DNA from: JAHRAW01 sp965262585
GTDB lineage: Bacteria > Pseudomonadota > Gammaproteobacteria > Arenicellales > Poriferihabitantaceae
DNA length: 64,000 nucleotides
NCBI GenBank assembly: GCA_965262585.1
Contig: OZ253546.1
Span: 1,860,001-1,924,000 of the forward strand
Direction: 5' to 3'
Below the pieces are notes generated by a model, which worked only from the letters and a program-made list of their open reading frames with translations, was not told the DNA's origin and did not search any database. The position numbers and the translations under genes were made by a program. This document shows positions 16,803 through 31,800 of the stretch, in pieces; the stretch's first letter is position 1, and each line of letters begins with the position of its first letter.

Positions 16803-19800
16803 CAGGATGCTCCACTGGCTTTGAATCCGTTGGTTGTCTCGGGTGTCCAGATCTATTCGAGATCCTTTGCCTTGAATGCGACCCTGCCGGAAGCCACCGG
16901 TGGCAGTGGGGGATACATGTACACCATTGCTCCGAATTTTCCATCAGGGGTAAATCTTAATTCGACGACCCGTGTGATATCCGGTAGGGCGAGCGCGTCT
17001 CTTAGGGCTTTTTACGACTACACGGTCACCGACTCCGCAGGCATTACAGACACACTGAGAATTGAGATATTTTTCTCTTCCCTCGTACCATTGATATTGC
17101 CCAACGTGAACAATCAGACCTATATGGGCGGCATTGCCGTGGATGTGACACTGCCGGAGACAGAGCCGGAAGTCGGCTCGGTATCCACCTACAGTCTGTT
17201 TGGCGATCTTGATGCTATCGGTTTGTCTTTTAATGCAGGCACCCGTGCGCTATCCGGCACGCCGTTTTCGGGGACGGTGGAGGTGATGTACGTAGCCCAG
17301 AGCAGCAGCATGCGGCACGCCAGAAGAGACTTCACCATAACCGTCGAAGGCGACGGCCCCCCCATACCACTGGCTTTGTCCGCCCCGCCAGCCCAGATTT
17401 ATACCCGTGAACAGGCTATCGATGTGACCCTGCCGAGAGCCACCGGCGGTGATCGTTCTTATACCTACACTTTGACCGGGAATCTTTTATCGACCCTCGG
17501 TCTGACCTTTGACCCGACAGCCCGCACCATCACCAGCAACGCCAATTTTTCTAACTACACCACCGGCCAACTGACCTACACGGTTACCGACGGCGAGAGC
17601 ACCACCGAAAGTGTTTCTTTCGATGTAACCTCCTACAATCGGCCGAGGCTTCCACTAGCGGCGGTTTTTGACCCATCTCCCGACCCCCATATCGTAGGCC
17701 GGGCACTCACCGTGACCATGCCGGAAACCGTCCCCAATCAAGACGGTGCGCCGCCGTTTACCTACACCCTGATCGCACTCGGCGGCAGTGCGTTTCCGGA
17801 TGGCTTGACCTTTGATGGAACCCGCGAGTTGTCCGGCACGCCGACCGAGATTGGGATATTTTCCTTACGCTACCGGATAGAGGATTTCAACGGTGCCGGA
17901 AGCGCGCGCACCTTCGACCTAACCGTCATTGCCAATCCCGACAACGAGGATCCCACCGCCGCGATAGGCATCGACCAGACACCTCGCACGACCGCCCCCA
18001 GTTTCGGTTCGTTTTTTCTGGACGGCGACACCGTGACTTTGAACAGCACCGGTAGTTCGGATCCCGATGGCGACAATCTGACTTATGCATGGTCTGTTGC
18101 CCTCACCCCCAGGGCTACCGCGCCGGCTAATTTCTTCACCACCCCCACCGCCGCCAGCACGGGGTTGGTGCTGCCGGTCACGGCGCCGGCGTCGTCGCCC
18201 CTGGGTGCTGTGCTATACGCCATTACTCTGAGGGTCTCGGATCCATCCGGTGGGTTCGCGACAGCGACGACAAATATCAGCGTCCCCACCCGTTTGGTGG
18301 CGAATGCCGGAGGTGACCGAAATGTGGGGGGCGGCATTACCGTTACGCTGGATGGCACGGAGAGCGTGAACCACGAGGGCGCCTTAGGTCGCACCGCTGT
18401 GCAATATGCGTGGGCGCAGACGAGTGGGCCGGATGTGGCTTTGAGCAATTCGACCATCGCAAGACCGACTTTCACCGCACCGACTGTGGCGGCTGGCGCG
18501 GTTTTGGTGTTCGAGTTGACCTTCACGAGCGACTTAGGTGATTCCGACACCGACACGGTGACCATCACAGTAGCCGGTAGCAGTGGCAACCAACCGCCGG
18601 TTGCCAACGCCGGGGTTGATCAAACCTTGCGGGTGGGCGCAACTGTAATATTAGACGCCGTGGGCAGCAGCGACGACAGCGGGACAATAATCAGTTATCA
18701 ATGGACTCTTAACGCCCGCGCAGGTGATGGCCCCCCGCTGGGTACGCTTTCTAATGCTTCTTCCGCGCAAGCGACTTTCACCGCAAATGTATCGGCAACG
18801 ATCGCGGGCGTCGTTACCTTGCGTGTTGAGGACGCTGAAGGCGAATTTAATGAAGACACCGTGTCCATCCGCACATTCCCGCCGGCCAATTCCTACACTT
18901 TGAATAACCCGGGCACCCAGCACTATACCCGTGGCCAGCCCGTGAATGTGACCCTGCAGACTGGCACCGCCGCCAGCACGTCAAATTTGACCTACGCCCT
19001 GACCGGCGATGCCCTGCCGAGCGGCTTGGCCTTTGATCGAAGTAGCAGTAACTTCAGCAGGTCCGGCGTCATCACCGGCACTTTTGGTGAACTGTCGTCC
19101 TACGACCCCCTCGATTTAAATTATGTGCTCAGCGATGATTTCGGCGTGGTCGTCAGTCAGGCCTTTCAGGTGATTCCCTACGACCTGCCGATGTTGCCGA
19201 ATTTGACCAGTCAAACCTATACCGTAGGCTTGGCAATCACCGACTTGATCCTGCCGGAAGGCACTGCCGACAACCCCGGTGCGCCGACACAGGTTTATAC
19301 CCTGACCGGCACCCTGCCGGACGGCTTGGCTTATAACACTACAACCCGCACCCTCTCCGGCACGCCCACCACGGTGGCGGACGCGGTGGAATTGACCTAT
19401 CAATTAACAGACGGCAACGGCGCCACTGCCGAAGGCACTTTTGATATAACCATCATTGCCAATCAAGGTCTCACTGTCGATGCGGGATCCGACCAAACCG
19501 TGGATGAGGGCGTGATGGTAACTTTGGACGGTAGCGGCAGCAACGATCCGGGAGGCGATACGCTGGTCTATCTTTGGGGGCCATTCGGCGGCACATCGGG
19601 GGTGACTTTGAGCAATATGAATATCGTAGACCCGACTTTCACCGCGCCCACTGGGTTGTCGGCGGATGTGGAATTGACTTTCCAACTGAGGGTTGTTGCC
19701 GGCGGGGACTTCGGAACCGATGAAGTAGTAATCACCGTAACCGCAGCCAACCAGCCACTGGCTTTGCCTGAGGTGATGGAGCAGTTCTATACTGAAGATT

Positions 19801-22800
19801 TGCCCGTTAATATGACGCTGCCGGTGGCCACCGATGGCAGTGGTTCATACACCTATACCCTGACCAGCAATCGGGGGATCATCCCGGACGGCTTGAATTT
19901 TAATGGCACAACCCGTGTGTTCTCCGGTACGCCCACGCGCGGTGTCACTGCCAGTGATCACATCCTGACCTACCGGGTTTCAGACGGCATCGACACCGCC
20001 TCACGGGAGTTTAGTGTGGAGATTCTTGCTCCGCCGAATATTGCGGATGATAGACTCCCGGGTGATCAGGTCTATACCGTGGGCGTGGCAATCACCCCGC
20101 TGATCCTGCCGACTCCCAACAACCCCGGCCCCATCGTCTACACCCTGACGGGTCCGAACGGCGGGCCCCTGCCGCAGGGCTTGAACTTTAATACTTCTAC
20201 TCGCACGTTATCCGGCACGCCCACTACGGCGACCTCGGGTGCGGTGGTGTTGTCCTACCGGACAATGGTCACCGCCACTCACGCCGAAAGAGTGGACACT
20301 TTCCGCGTAACGATCCAGGAAGACCCGCCGGTTGCGGTGATTACCTTCGGCGGGACGCAACAACCCCGCCGTGAAACCCTGAATATTCCACCGACTGGTT
20401 TCGATCTTTATACTTTTGTGGAAGGCGACACAGTGACTTTGAACGGCATCACCAGTACCGACCCCGACGGCGGGGGGCTGGATTATCAATGGACGATTAC
20501 CCCCAGTTTTGGGAGCCCGGCGGCTACTTTCACCGCCGCCACCAGCGCCGAGACGGGGTTGACGCTGCCGGCCGTGCCTGCACTAGGTCTGATCTATGAC
20601 ATTACGCTGGAAGTCACGGACGACCTCGCTCGGGCAGTGTCAAAAGATATACGCATCATCATCAGACCCCTGTCGGTGGCGAATGCCGGAGACCCCCAGG
20701 GCGTGATCGTAGGCCGAGTCGTTATCCTGAATGGCAGCACTACTACAAACCACGGAGACGACTTTAACGCAATAACCTATGCGTGGGCGCAGATAGGCGG
20801 CGGACCGACGGTGGTTTTGACGAATGAGGATATGGTTGAGGCGACCTTCACGGCGCCGACTGTGACGGTGGAAACGGAATTGACATTCCAGTTGACGGCT
20901 ACCGCTCAATTTAATGTCTCTACGGATACTGTGGTCATCACGGTAGTTGCCCCCGATTCGAACCAACCGCCGACCGCCAACGCCGGGGATGATCGATTCA
21001 CCAGGGTTGGCGAGAGCATAACCTTAGACAGCAGTGGCAGCAGCGACGACGACGGCACGGTAACGGGTTTTCAGTGGTCTGTTATCGACACACCCGCCGG
21101 GGAGATAGGCAGGACTACGCTTGAAAACGCTACCACCTCGCAAGCGCGGTTCAGAGCAACTCATACGGGAGTGTACACCGTTTCATTGGTTGTCACGGAT
21201 GATGGCGGTCTCGCTGGTGTTGCAAACACAGCAATGATCAAAGTAATACTGCCGACAAGCCAAATTAGTGTGGACAATCCGGGCATCCAACGCTATACCC
21301 GTGGAGTGGCCGTGGATGTGACCCTGTCGGCCGCCACCGTCAGCACCGTAGGCATTACTACTGGTCCCAATAATACAACTTTTACCTACGCCTTAAACGG
21401 CACCCTGCCGACCGGCTTGGCTTTTAATGGCACCACCCGCGCCATCTCCGGCACGGTTGAAACTCTGGCAACCTATGTTTCTGGCGATGTAATCTACGTG
21501 GTCAGTGACGAGATCGGCGTCGCCGCCAGCGCACTCTTTGCGGTGGAGCCCTATGACAGGCCGGAGTTGCCGGACCCGGTAGTCGCCGCTGATGCCGTTT
21601 ATACCGAAGGCGAGGTAATCACCGACTTAATCCTGCCGACCGGTATTGCCGACAAAACCGGCGCGCCGCCACAGGTCTACACCCTGACCGGCGGCATACC
21701 GACCGGCTTGGCTTTTAATGCAACCACCCGCACCCTATCCGGCACGCCCACCTCGGCGGCTGGCCCGGTTACCTTGACCTACGAATTAACAGACGCCAAC
21801 GGTGCCGCCGCCAACGGCACTTTTGATATAACCATCAATGCCGCGTCGAGCACCGCGCTTGGTGTGCCAAACCCGGGCCCCCGAACCATCTCGCAGAACC
21901 GACCTATCGCTGTGACCCTGCCGGAGGCCACCGGCGGCACTAGTCCCTATACCTACACCTTGAGCGGGGAGATTTTGACCAGATTTGGTTTGTCTTTTAA
22001 TGCGGACACCCGCGTACTCTCCGGCGTGTTTACCAGTCTTCCGTCTCCCTTTACTGCCGGTAATTTAGTGTATACGGCGACTGACTCCGCCACCACCCCC
22101 GCCACCGCCGAAGCGACCTTTACGCTGACACCCTATCGCACACCGTTATTGAGGGCGCCGAGCGATGCCGACTATACCGTGGGTGAGGTAATCCCCAATC
22201 TGAACTTTCCGGCGGCCCTACGCCTCGGCGCGCCGCCAAATGTCTATTCCGTGCCCGAGTTGCCGGACGGCTTGACCTTTAATGCAGGCACCCGCGTGCT
22301 CTCCGGCACGCCCACCACGGCGACAGATTCAAGAGGTGTCTTCTTGTCCTACCAAGTACTAGACGCCAACGGTGCCCGAGGTACTGATAACTTCACTATA
22401 GTCGTCAATGCCGCGGCATCCACCCCATCCACCCCAGCCACCGATGATTTTGTAACCACCTGGAATGTCGAGTCGGGCGACAACATCATTCTTCCCACCA
22501 CCGGCACTGGTTATAATTATTCCGTTGATTGGGGGGATGGCCAATCGAACGACAACGTAACCGTCGGCATCGGCCATTCCTACTCACAAACAGGCGAGTA
22601 TGAAGTGCGCATCAGCGGCGCTTTCCCACGGTTTTACCTTAATAATAGTCTCTTTCTGGGTGGGAAAATCACCGCCATCAATCAATGGGGCAATCAAGTA
22701 TGGACTTCCATGGAGCAGGCTTTTCACGGCGCAAGCAATCTGCAATTGCTGGCATCCGACCGTCCTGATTTAACTGTCGTTTCCAATATGGATTTGATGT

Positions 22801-25800
22801 TTGATGGCGCCACTTCCTTTGATGCGGATATTGGTAATTGGGATGTGAGTGGTGTTAGGAGTATGCGCGATATGTTTCGCGGCGTTACGCTTTCCGCTGA
22901 CAACTACGATGCGTTATTGACCGGTTGGTCTGCTCAAACGCTCCAAAGCAACGTTACCTTCAATGCCGGAGATTCCAAGTGGTGCACCGCCACCGCCGCC
23001 AGAAATATGTTGACTGCCCCCGGCGGCAATAACTGGAGGCTTACCGATGGCGGACAAGTCGCCGCTTGTGGCGATACCACGCTGAGCACCTTGTCGCTGT
23101 TGCCCGGGTCGTTGAATGAAACTTTTGTTGCCGCCACTACCTCCTACACCGCATCCCTTGCCAGCGGCACCACCAGCGTCACCATCGCCGCAACCGCCAC
23201 CCATACCGATGCCACCATCGAAATCAACGGCACCGCCGCCGATAACACGCCATTAACCGAAAGTAGCGGCGTCGTTTCGGGTTTAACCGGAGGCGATAAC
23301 ATCATCACCATTTCCGTAAACTCACAAGACATGACGGTCACACGAGACTACACCATCACCGCCAACGTAGTTAACCAACCGCCCATCGCCGATGCCGGGC
23401 TTGACCAAACCGTGGCTGAAGGCGCGACGGTAACTTTGGACGGCATCGGTAGTAGCGATCCGGAAGGCGCGAATTTAACCTATGCGTGGACAGCGGCCAC
23501 TTTCTCGACGATAGCCTTGACCAGCAGCCCCACCTTCCCCACCAGAGCGACTTTCACGGCGCCCACCGAGTTGGGGCGGGATGAGATATTGATTTTCCGT
23601 CTGAGGGTCGATGATGGGGCGGATTTCACGGAAGATACGGTGGCAATCACCGTAACCAGCAACAACATGGCGCCGACCGCGGCAATCACTATCACCGAAA
23701 CGCCCGGTCGTTTCGTCGCTGCGGGTCCATCTGCTCCCGATACCTATCTTTTTCTGAACGGCGAATCCGTGACCTTGAACGGCGACACCAGTTCGGACCC
23801 CGAAGACAATAATTTGACCTATCAATGGACTGCTACCAGCAGCACCATCGGTGTCGACGCCGCTACTTTCACCGACTCAACCGCCGCCAGCCCGGGGTTG
23901 CTGTTGCCGGTTTTGGATTTGACGCCGGGTCAGGCTATTCTTCAACAAGAAATTATGCTGGTTGTTGTGGACCAATTCGATAATGAGTCAGCGGAACCCG
24001 CCGCAATAAGATTGTTCATCTCCAACCGTGCGGTGGCAAATGCCGGGTCCGACCGAGATGTGATGGACGGCGACACCGTTACCCTGGATGGCGGAGACAG
24101 CATTCCCAATCATTCCTCTTTCGGCAACGGCATCGTGACTTATTCCTGGGTGCAGACCGGCGGCAGCCCGACTGTGAGTTTGGACGATGCGACTGCCGCA
24201 AGCCCGACTTTCACGGCGCCGAATGTGTCGGTGGATTTGGTATTCACTCTGACGATTAGCGACCGATATAATGACGACACGGATACAGTGACCATCGGCG
24301 TAACCGCAGCCGTCGCCAACCAAGCGCCGATTGCCGTTGCCGGGGATGACCAAAGCGCGGCGCCGGGAGCAACCGTGATGCTGGATGCCCGTGCCAGTAC
24401 CGATCCGGACGGCGAAGACAGTGCGCTGACCTATGAGTGGCAGCAAATCAACACCTCAGACAATAGCCAAAATGTGGATATAGTCGATTCGACTAATCCT
24501 GTAGCGACTTTCACAGTGCCGAGCGGTCTGTCGCCGGGGGTTATATTGAGTTTCCTTGTGACGGTTCGTGATGCAAGCGATGAAACCACCGTCGGTGTGT
24601 CGGTTACGGTAACCGGCGCCGGCACCGGCAACCAAGTGCCGGTTGCCAATACCGGGGCATTTGCCCGAAACGCGAGGGTCGACGACACCGTGACGCTGAA
24701 CGCCAGTGCCAGTACCGATCCGGACGGCGAAGACAGTGCGCTGACCTATGAGTGGGAGCAATTCGGCATCTCAGCCGCTAGTCCAATGGTGACTTTGAGC
24801 AATCCCAATGCGGCTGTGACGTCCTTCGAGGTGGAGATCGGTACACCAGTGGGCACCACGTTTCATTTCACGGCGAGCGTCTCTGACGGGCAGGATACGG
24901 GTACCTCCAATGTGAGAATCACTATAATCGCCGGCCCCGGCAACCCCAACGTTAATCCCATCGCCGTTATCAGGGACGGGGATACATTATTCATAAGGCG
25001 GGTGGGGAACACACTAAGGTTAGACGGCAGAGGCAGCAACGACCCGGACGGCGACGACGACGCCACGCTGGGTTATCTGTGGACGCTTGACGACCCGACT
25101 CTGGGGACTTTTGATGATGCTTCCCTCGAGCGGCCGAGTTTCACCACAACTCAGCCGGGGCTGGCCACCATTACCTTAATGGTCACGGACACTAGAGGTT
25201 CCGTAGGCACCGCCAACTTCCGCATCGACATATACCCGACAGTCAGTTCCTATACGCTGACCGCCCCGGAAACTCAGCACTTTACTGTTGGGCGGGATGT
25301 GAGTGTGATCCTGCCCGAGATTGTCGACAGCACCAGCAGCGGCAGAACAGTGACCTATACCCTGAGCGGGGCGATTGTTACGCAATTGGGTTTGACCTTG
25401 AATGCGAACACCCGCATCCTCACCGGCAATTTTGGCACGCAGGGGAGTTACCTCGGCGGCCAAGCAACCTACATCGCCCGCGATGGCCGCGGCGAAGTCG
25501 GCAGAGTAACCTTTGAAATAATACCCTATCGTGCGCCGGAGTTGCCGGTGAGTAATTTGCCCGGTTCCACCTATACCACAGGCACTCCAATCGCCAATCG
25601 GACCTTGCCAGCCGGCAGAAACGACCGCCTCGGTGCGCCGCCACAGGTCTATACCCTGACCACGGCCGGCGGCGGTGCTTTACCGGACGGCTTGTCCTTT
25701 AATGCTTCAACCCGCGTGCTTTCCGGCACGCCCACTACGGCGACTTCGGGTGCGGTGGCATTGACCTATCGATTGGAAGACGCCAACGGCGCCGCCGATG

Positions 25801-28800
25801 AAGCCACTTTCAACATAACCATCGAAGCCGCGGTGATTAGCGCCATTAGTATTGCAGACCCGGGCACCCAACGGTTCACGCGCTTGCAGCCTGACCCTAT
25901 CGCTGTGACCCTGCCGGTTGCCACCGGCGGCGATGGTAGTTATACCTACACCCTGAGCGGGGAGATTTTGGCGCGATTGGGTTTGGCTTTTGATGCGAAC
26001 ACCCGCGTCCTCTCCGGTGTGTTTACAGATATTCCGGCGAACTACAACCCCGGTAATTTAGTGTATACGGCAACTGACGCCAACGACACCGGCAGCGTGA
26101 CCTTTCAGGTGATACCCTATCGTGTGCCGGTGGTGCTCCCACTGAACCCGCGCGATGCCGTATATACCGTAGGCACTCCAATCGCCAATCGGACCTTTCC
26201 GGTGGCCGCCCGCCGTGGTGCGCCGCCACAGGTCTATTTCCTGAATGCCAGAGGCGGTGGTCTGCCGGACGGCCTGTCCTTTAATGTGAACACCCGCGTG
26301 CTTTCCGGCACGCCCACCACGCCGACAGGTCCACGGGGTACCACCTTCAACTACGGAATAACAGATGCCAACGATGCCTCGGACTCAACGACCCTCTTTG
26401 TAATCATCAATGCCGGGGCGGTCGAAAACACCGATGATTTTGTAACCACTTGGCGGGTCTCGGATGGCGAAAGCATCACCATTCCCACCGAAGGTAGTGG
26501 CTATGATTATTCGGTTGACTGGGGCGTTACCCCCGCTGTGTCCACCAACCACACCGGCAACGCCACCTATACCTACACCACGGCGGGCGATTATGATGTG
26601 CGCATCAGCGGCACTTTCCCACGGATTTTCTTTAATAATGATGCCGTCAGTAGAACCAACATCATCGACATCAAGCAATGGGGCACGCAACAATGGGCTT
26701 TCCTGGAGCGATCTTTTTACGGCGCAACCAATCTGGGTATGTCGGCAACGGATACACCTGATTTAAGTAATGTTACCGATGTGCGTTTTATGTTTGCCGG
26801 CGCCACTTCCTTTAATGCGGATATTAATGATTGGGATGTGAGCAAAGTGGAGCGCATGCGTTTTGCGTTTCAGGGTGCCACTGCCTTTAATCAGCCGCTT
26901 AATAATTGGAATGTGAGTGCGGTTACGAATATGCAAGGGATGTTTGATGGCGCCACTGCTTTTGATCAAGATATTGGTGATTGGAATGTGAGTGCGGTTA
27001 CCGATACGCAAGGGATGTTTGATGGCGCCACTGCATTTGATCAAGATATTGGTGATTGGGATGTGGGTAGCGTTACCACTATGACTAATATGTTTAATGG
27101 CGTGAAACTTTCCGATGCCAACTACGATGCGTTATTGAAGGGTTGGGCTGATGTAAGCGGTCAAACGACACTAGTAACCGGCATTACCTTCGATGCCGGA
27201 GATTCCCAATGGTGCACCGCTACCGCCGCCAGAAATACTTTGACTGCTACCGGCGGCAATAATTGGACGGTTAACGATGACGGACAGGTCGCCACTTGCG
27301 GCGATGCCACGCTGAGTGCCCTGTCGCTGTCGCCCGGGGCGTTGGGTGAAACTTTTGCCGCAGATACCACTACCTACACCGCATCGCTTGCCAATGGCAC
27401 CACCAGCACCACCATCACCGCAACCACCGCCGCCAACACCGCCGCCTTCGCAATCATCGGCACTAATACGGATGGCACCGCACTAACCGTAACTAGTGAC
27501 ACCGAAGTCTCAGGCTTAACCGAAGGCGAAAACACCATCACCATTACCGTAACCGCCCAAGACGCCACCACACGGGCCTATACCATCACCGCAACCGTAG
27601 GCAACCACTCGCCGGCGGCCGTGATCGACATCGTCCAGGCACCTCGCCGAGTCGCCACCACCGGTAGGCTCGGTTCGACTTTTCTGGCCGGCGACTCCGT
27701 GACTTTGAGTGGCGCCGGCAGTTCGGATCCCGAAGACGTGAGTGGTGATCTGACATTTGCATGGACTGTTGAAGCCACCTATATTAATAGCTCCTTCCCC
27801 GCACCCGCTAATTTCTTCAGCACCACAAACGCCGCCGAAACGGAGTTGACGTTACCGGTCACGCCGCCGGGTGTGGTGTCGGACGCGGGTAGCGGTATTT
27901 ATATCTACGCCATTACTCTGAGAGTCACGGATTCATCCGGTGAGTCTGATGAAGCGACGACAACTATCAGCGTCCCCACCAGTTTGGTGGCGAATGCCGG
28001 AGGAGACCAAGAGGTGGATGGCGGCATTACCGCTACTCTGAATGGCGGGGATAGTGTGAACCACGAAGCCGGCCTTGCTGGCAGCAGTGTGGGATATGCG
28101 TGGGCGCAGACCGCCGGGCCGGATGTGACTCTGAGCGATTCAACTATCGCAAGCCCGACTTTCACCACGCCGACTGCGGCCCTGACGGACACGGATTTGG
28201 TGTTCGAGTTGACTTTCACGAGCGAATTGGGTGATTCCGACACCGACACAGTGACCATCACGATACTCGGCACCGATCCGAACCAACCGCCCACCGCCGT
28301 GATTGCCTTACAAGGGATGGCACCCAGACATATTGTCGACATCCCTTCATCAGGCATTTTCAATATTTTTCTGGAAGGCGACTCCGTGACCTTGAACGGC
28401 GCCGGCAGTTCAGACCCCGAAGACGCGAGTGGTGCTCTGACATTTGCATGGACTGTTGAAACCATCCCACCGGGTAAGCCGACCACTAATTTTTTCAGCA
28501 CCCCAAACGCCGCCAACACGGGGCTGACTTTACCGTCCACGCCGTCGTCGGCGGATGCAGGGCGGGATATTATCACCTACGACATTACGCTGACCGTCAC
28601 CGACACGGGTAGTAAGGCAGCGACAGCGTCGACAAATATCTCTGTCCCCGCCCGTGTGGTGGCGGAAGCAGGAGAAGCCCAAAGCGTGGAGAGCAATGTC
28701 GAAGTTACTCTGGATGGCACGGGTAGTAGACCGAATGGAGGCCTCTTTGCCAGCCAAGGTCTGGAATATGCGTGGACGCAGACCAGCGGCAGCCCGACTG

Positions 28801-31800
28801 TGAGTTTGAACGATGCGACTGCCGCAAGCCCGACTTTCACCACACCGACTGTGGCGACGGATACGGATTTGGTGTTCCAGTTGATGGTTACGGGTGATAC
28901 AAGACTTAATGATTCCGCCACCGACGATGTGACCGTCACGGTAACCGCCGCTCCGAACCAACCGCCCACCGCCGATGCGGGCACCGCCCAAAGCGTGGCA
29001 GAGGACACTGAGGTGACGCTGAACGGCACCGCCAGCAACGATCCGGACACCACCGATGCGCTGACCTATGCGTGGACGCAGACCGGCGGCAGCCCGACCG
29101 TGAGTTTGAGCGATGCGACTGCCGCAAGCCCGACTTTCACGGCGCCGAATTTGACCGAAAATACTCCTTTCACCTTCAGCCTGACGGTGAATGACGGAAC
29201 CGTGGATTCGGCACCGTCTGAGGTAATTATCACCATCACCGCAACCGACGAATTGCCCATCGCCAATGCCGGTCAGCCGCAGACTGTGAATGGAAGCGTG
29301 ACCGTAACCCTGGACGGTAGCGGCAGCAGTGACCCGGAAGGCCGGCAGGTGTTCTATGCGTGGACGCAGACCGGCGGTGTGCCGACTGTGAGTTTGAGCG
29401 ATGGGATTGCCGCAATGCCGACTTTCACCGCACCGACTGTGGCGACTACTACTACTTTGACCTTCAGCCTGATGGTCGCTGACGGAGAGAGCGACTCGGT
29501 GCCGGCTACGGTGGAAATCACCGTAACCGCAACCATCAGCACCGATGCCAGTTTGAGCGGTTTGGAATTTTCTGCGGGCGCATTAAATCCGACTTTTGAC
29601 AGCGGCACATTCGTTTACACCGATAGCGTTGCCAATGACATCACCAACACCACAGTCACGGCAACCACCACCGATACCAATGCCACCATCGAAATCAATG
29701 GCGCTGCGGTTGCCAGTGGCGTGGCGAGTGGTGACATCGACTTGATCGTAGGTGATAACACCATCACCATTGCCGTTACCGCACAAGACGCTACAACACA
29801 AAACTACACCATCACCGTTACTCGAGCCGCATCCGCCGCCCTACCCATCGCCGATGCGGGGCCCGGCCAAAGCGTGCAGGTGGGTATGCCGGTAACGCTG
29901 AACGGCACTGGTAGCAGTGATTCGGGAGGCGGGGCACTAACCTATCAATGGACTCAGGACAGCGGCGTGGCGGGGGCTTTCAACGATGCCACCATCGCAA
30001 GCCCGATGTTCACCGCCTCGGCTACGGCCGGGGAAGTGGTGCTTTCGCTGATTGTCACGAACGCAAGCGGCGTGGCATCGGAGTCGAACACGGTGACCAT
30101 CACCGTAACCACCGACGCGCCCCTGAATTTGACCAGTCCGGGACCCCAGAGTTATACCGGTACCGCGAGCAGGACTTTGGCCCTGCCGGCGGCCACTGGC
30201 GGCGTTGCTCCCTACACCTACACCTTGACCCTCGCGGGCGGGGCTGCTTTGCCTACGGGGTTTTTTGCTATCTTGGAGAGCAGTACCCGCGTCCTCATTG
30301 GTTCTGTTGGGAGTCTGGCGTCCTTCGATCCCTTCACCCTGTTCTACTCCGTAACGGACGACGACGGTGACACCGCCGAGACTTCTTTCGTCCTCACTCC
30401 CTATCGAACGCCGGAACTGCCGAAATTGGTCGATCAAAACTATACCGTAAACGAGGAAATCCCCGCACTGATCCTGCCGACCGGCATTGCAGGCAGCACC
30501 GGCGCACCGCCACAGATATACACCCTGACCGGCGCCATACCGACCGGCTTGGTTTTTGATGGAAACACCCGCACGCTCTCCGGCACGCCCACCATCACGG
30601 GGGGGAGGCTGCCGCCGACCGTGACCCTTACATACGAGTTGGAAGATAACAACGGGGTGAAAATCGCAGATACTTTCACTATAACCATCGAGGCCGCGGC
30701 GACGAACCAGCGGCCCATGGCCGATGCCGGGGACGCGCAGACTGTAGAAGAGGGCGGTTTGGTGACCTTGAACGGCACCGCCAGCAACGATCCGGAGAAC
30801 GATGATCTGACCTATTCGTGGACACAGGTCAGCGGCGCACCGACGGTGACTTTGAGCAGTGAGACTGCCGCAAGCCCGACTTTCACCGCACCGGAGTTGT
30901 TTGCGCCTACTACTTTGCGCTTCAGACTGACCGTCAATGACGGAACGCGGGATTCGCGGGTGCCGGATGAGGTGGTAATCACCATAGAAGCAGACAACGA
31001 TCCGCCGACCGCTAATGCCGGACCCGACCAAAGCGTGAGTGAGGGCGTGTTGGTGAGGCTGGACGGCAGCGGCAGCAGCGACCCGGAAGACAACCAGACG
31101 CTGACCTATACGTGGAGGCAGACCGGAGGCGTGTCGACGGTGGCTTTGAGCAGTAGGCTGGTCGCAAGCCCGACTTTCACCGCGCCCACCGGGTTGACGA
31201 CGCCTGCTAGTTTCACCTTCGAACTGATAGTCCGGGACGGAACGACTTTTTCGGAGGCCGATGAGGTAGTAATCACCATAACCGACGACACCACGCCAAC
31301 CAACAACCCGCCGGTTGCCGATGCCGGGGTTGATCAAAGCGTGCGGGTGGGCGGCACCACCATAACTTTAGATGGCACGGGTAGCACCGACGACGACAGG
31401 ATAGCCACTCATCAGTGGACGGTTGACCCGCCAACGGCGGGGAGTTTTAATAATAGTGGCGCCGAACAGCCGGTGTTCACCGCCCTTGTGCCGGGAACCG
31501 CCACCGTTACCTTAATGGTCACGGACAATGACGGCGCCTCGAATACCAACACCAACAACACCGTATCCATCGATATATTCCCGGCGACCAGTGCCTATAC
31601 GCTGACCAACCCGGGCACTCAGAACTTTACCCGTGGTGTGGATGTGAATGTGATCCTGCCTCCGGTTGTTACCACCAACGGCAGAACAGTGACCTACGCC
31701 GTGAGCGGGGAGATTGTCACGCGATTGGGCTTGACCTTGGATGCGACCACTCGAGTTCTCACCGGCAATTTTGGGGTGGTGGATTACACCGGCGGCGAAG

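Noticed and set aside
26763..27044. Minus-strand frames rich in IKGSGAIKH and HIPI repeats, also near 36288, 54804 and 56289
   Set aside because: They are antisense readings of the 25-residue BspA repeats.
29937..31337. Long minus-strand open frames opposite the giant gene (up to about 466 codons), and similar ones near 38706, 48141 and 50250
   Set aside because: They repeat wherever the coding-strand modules repeat, lack ribosome-binding sites and recognisable domains, and are explained by codon bias of the giant gene.
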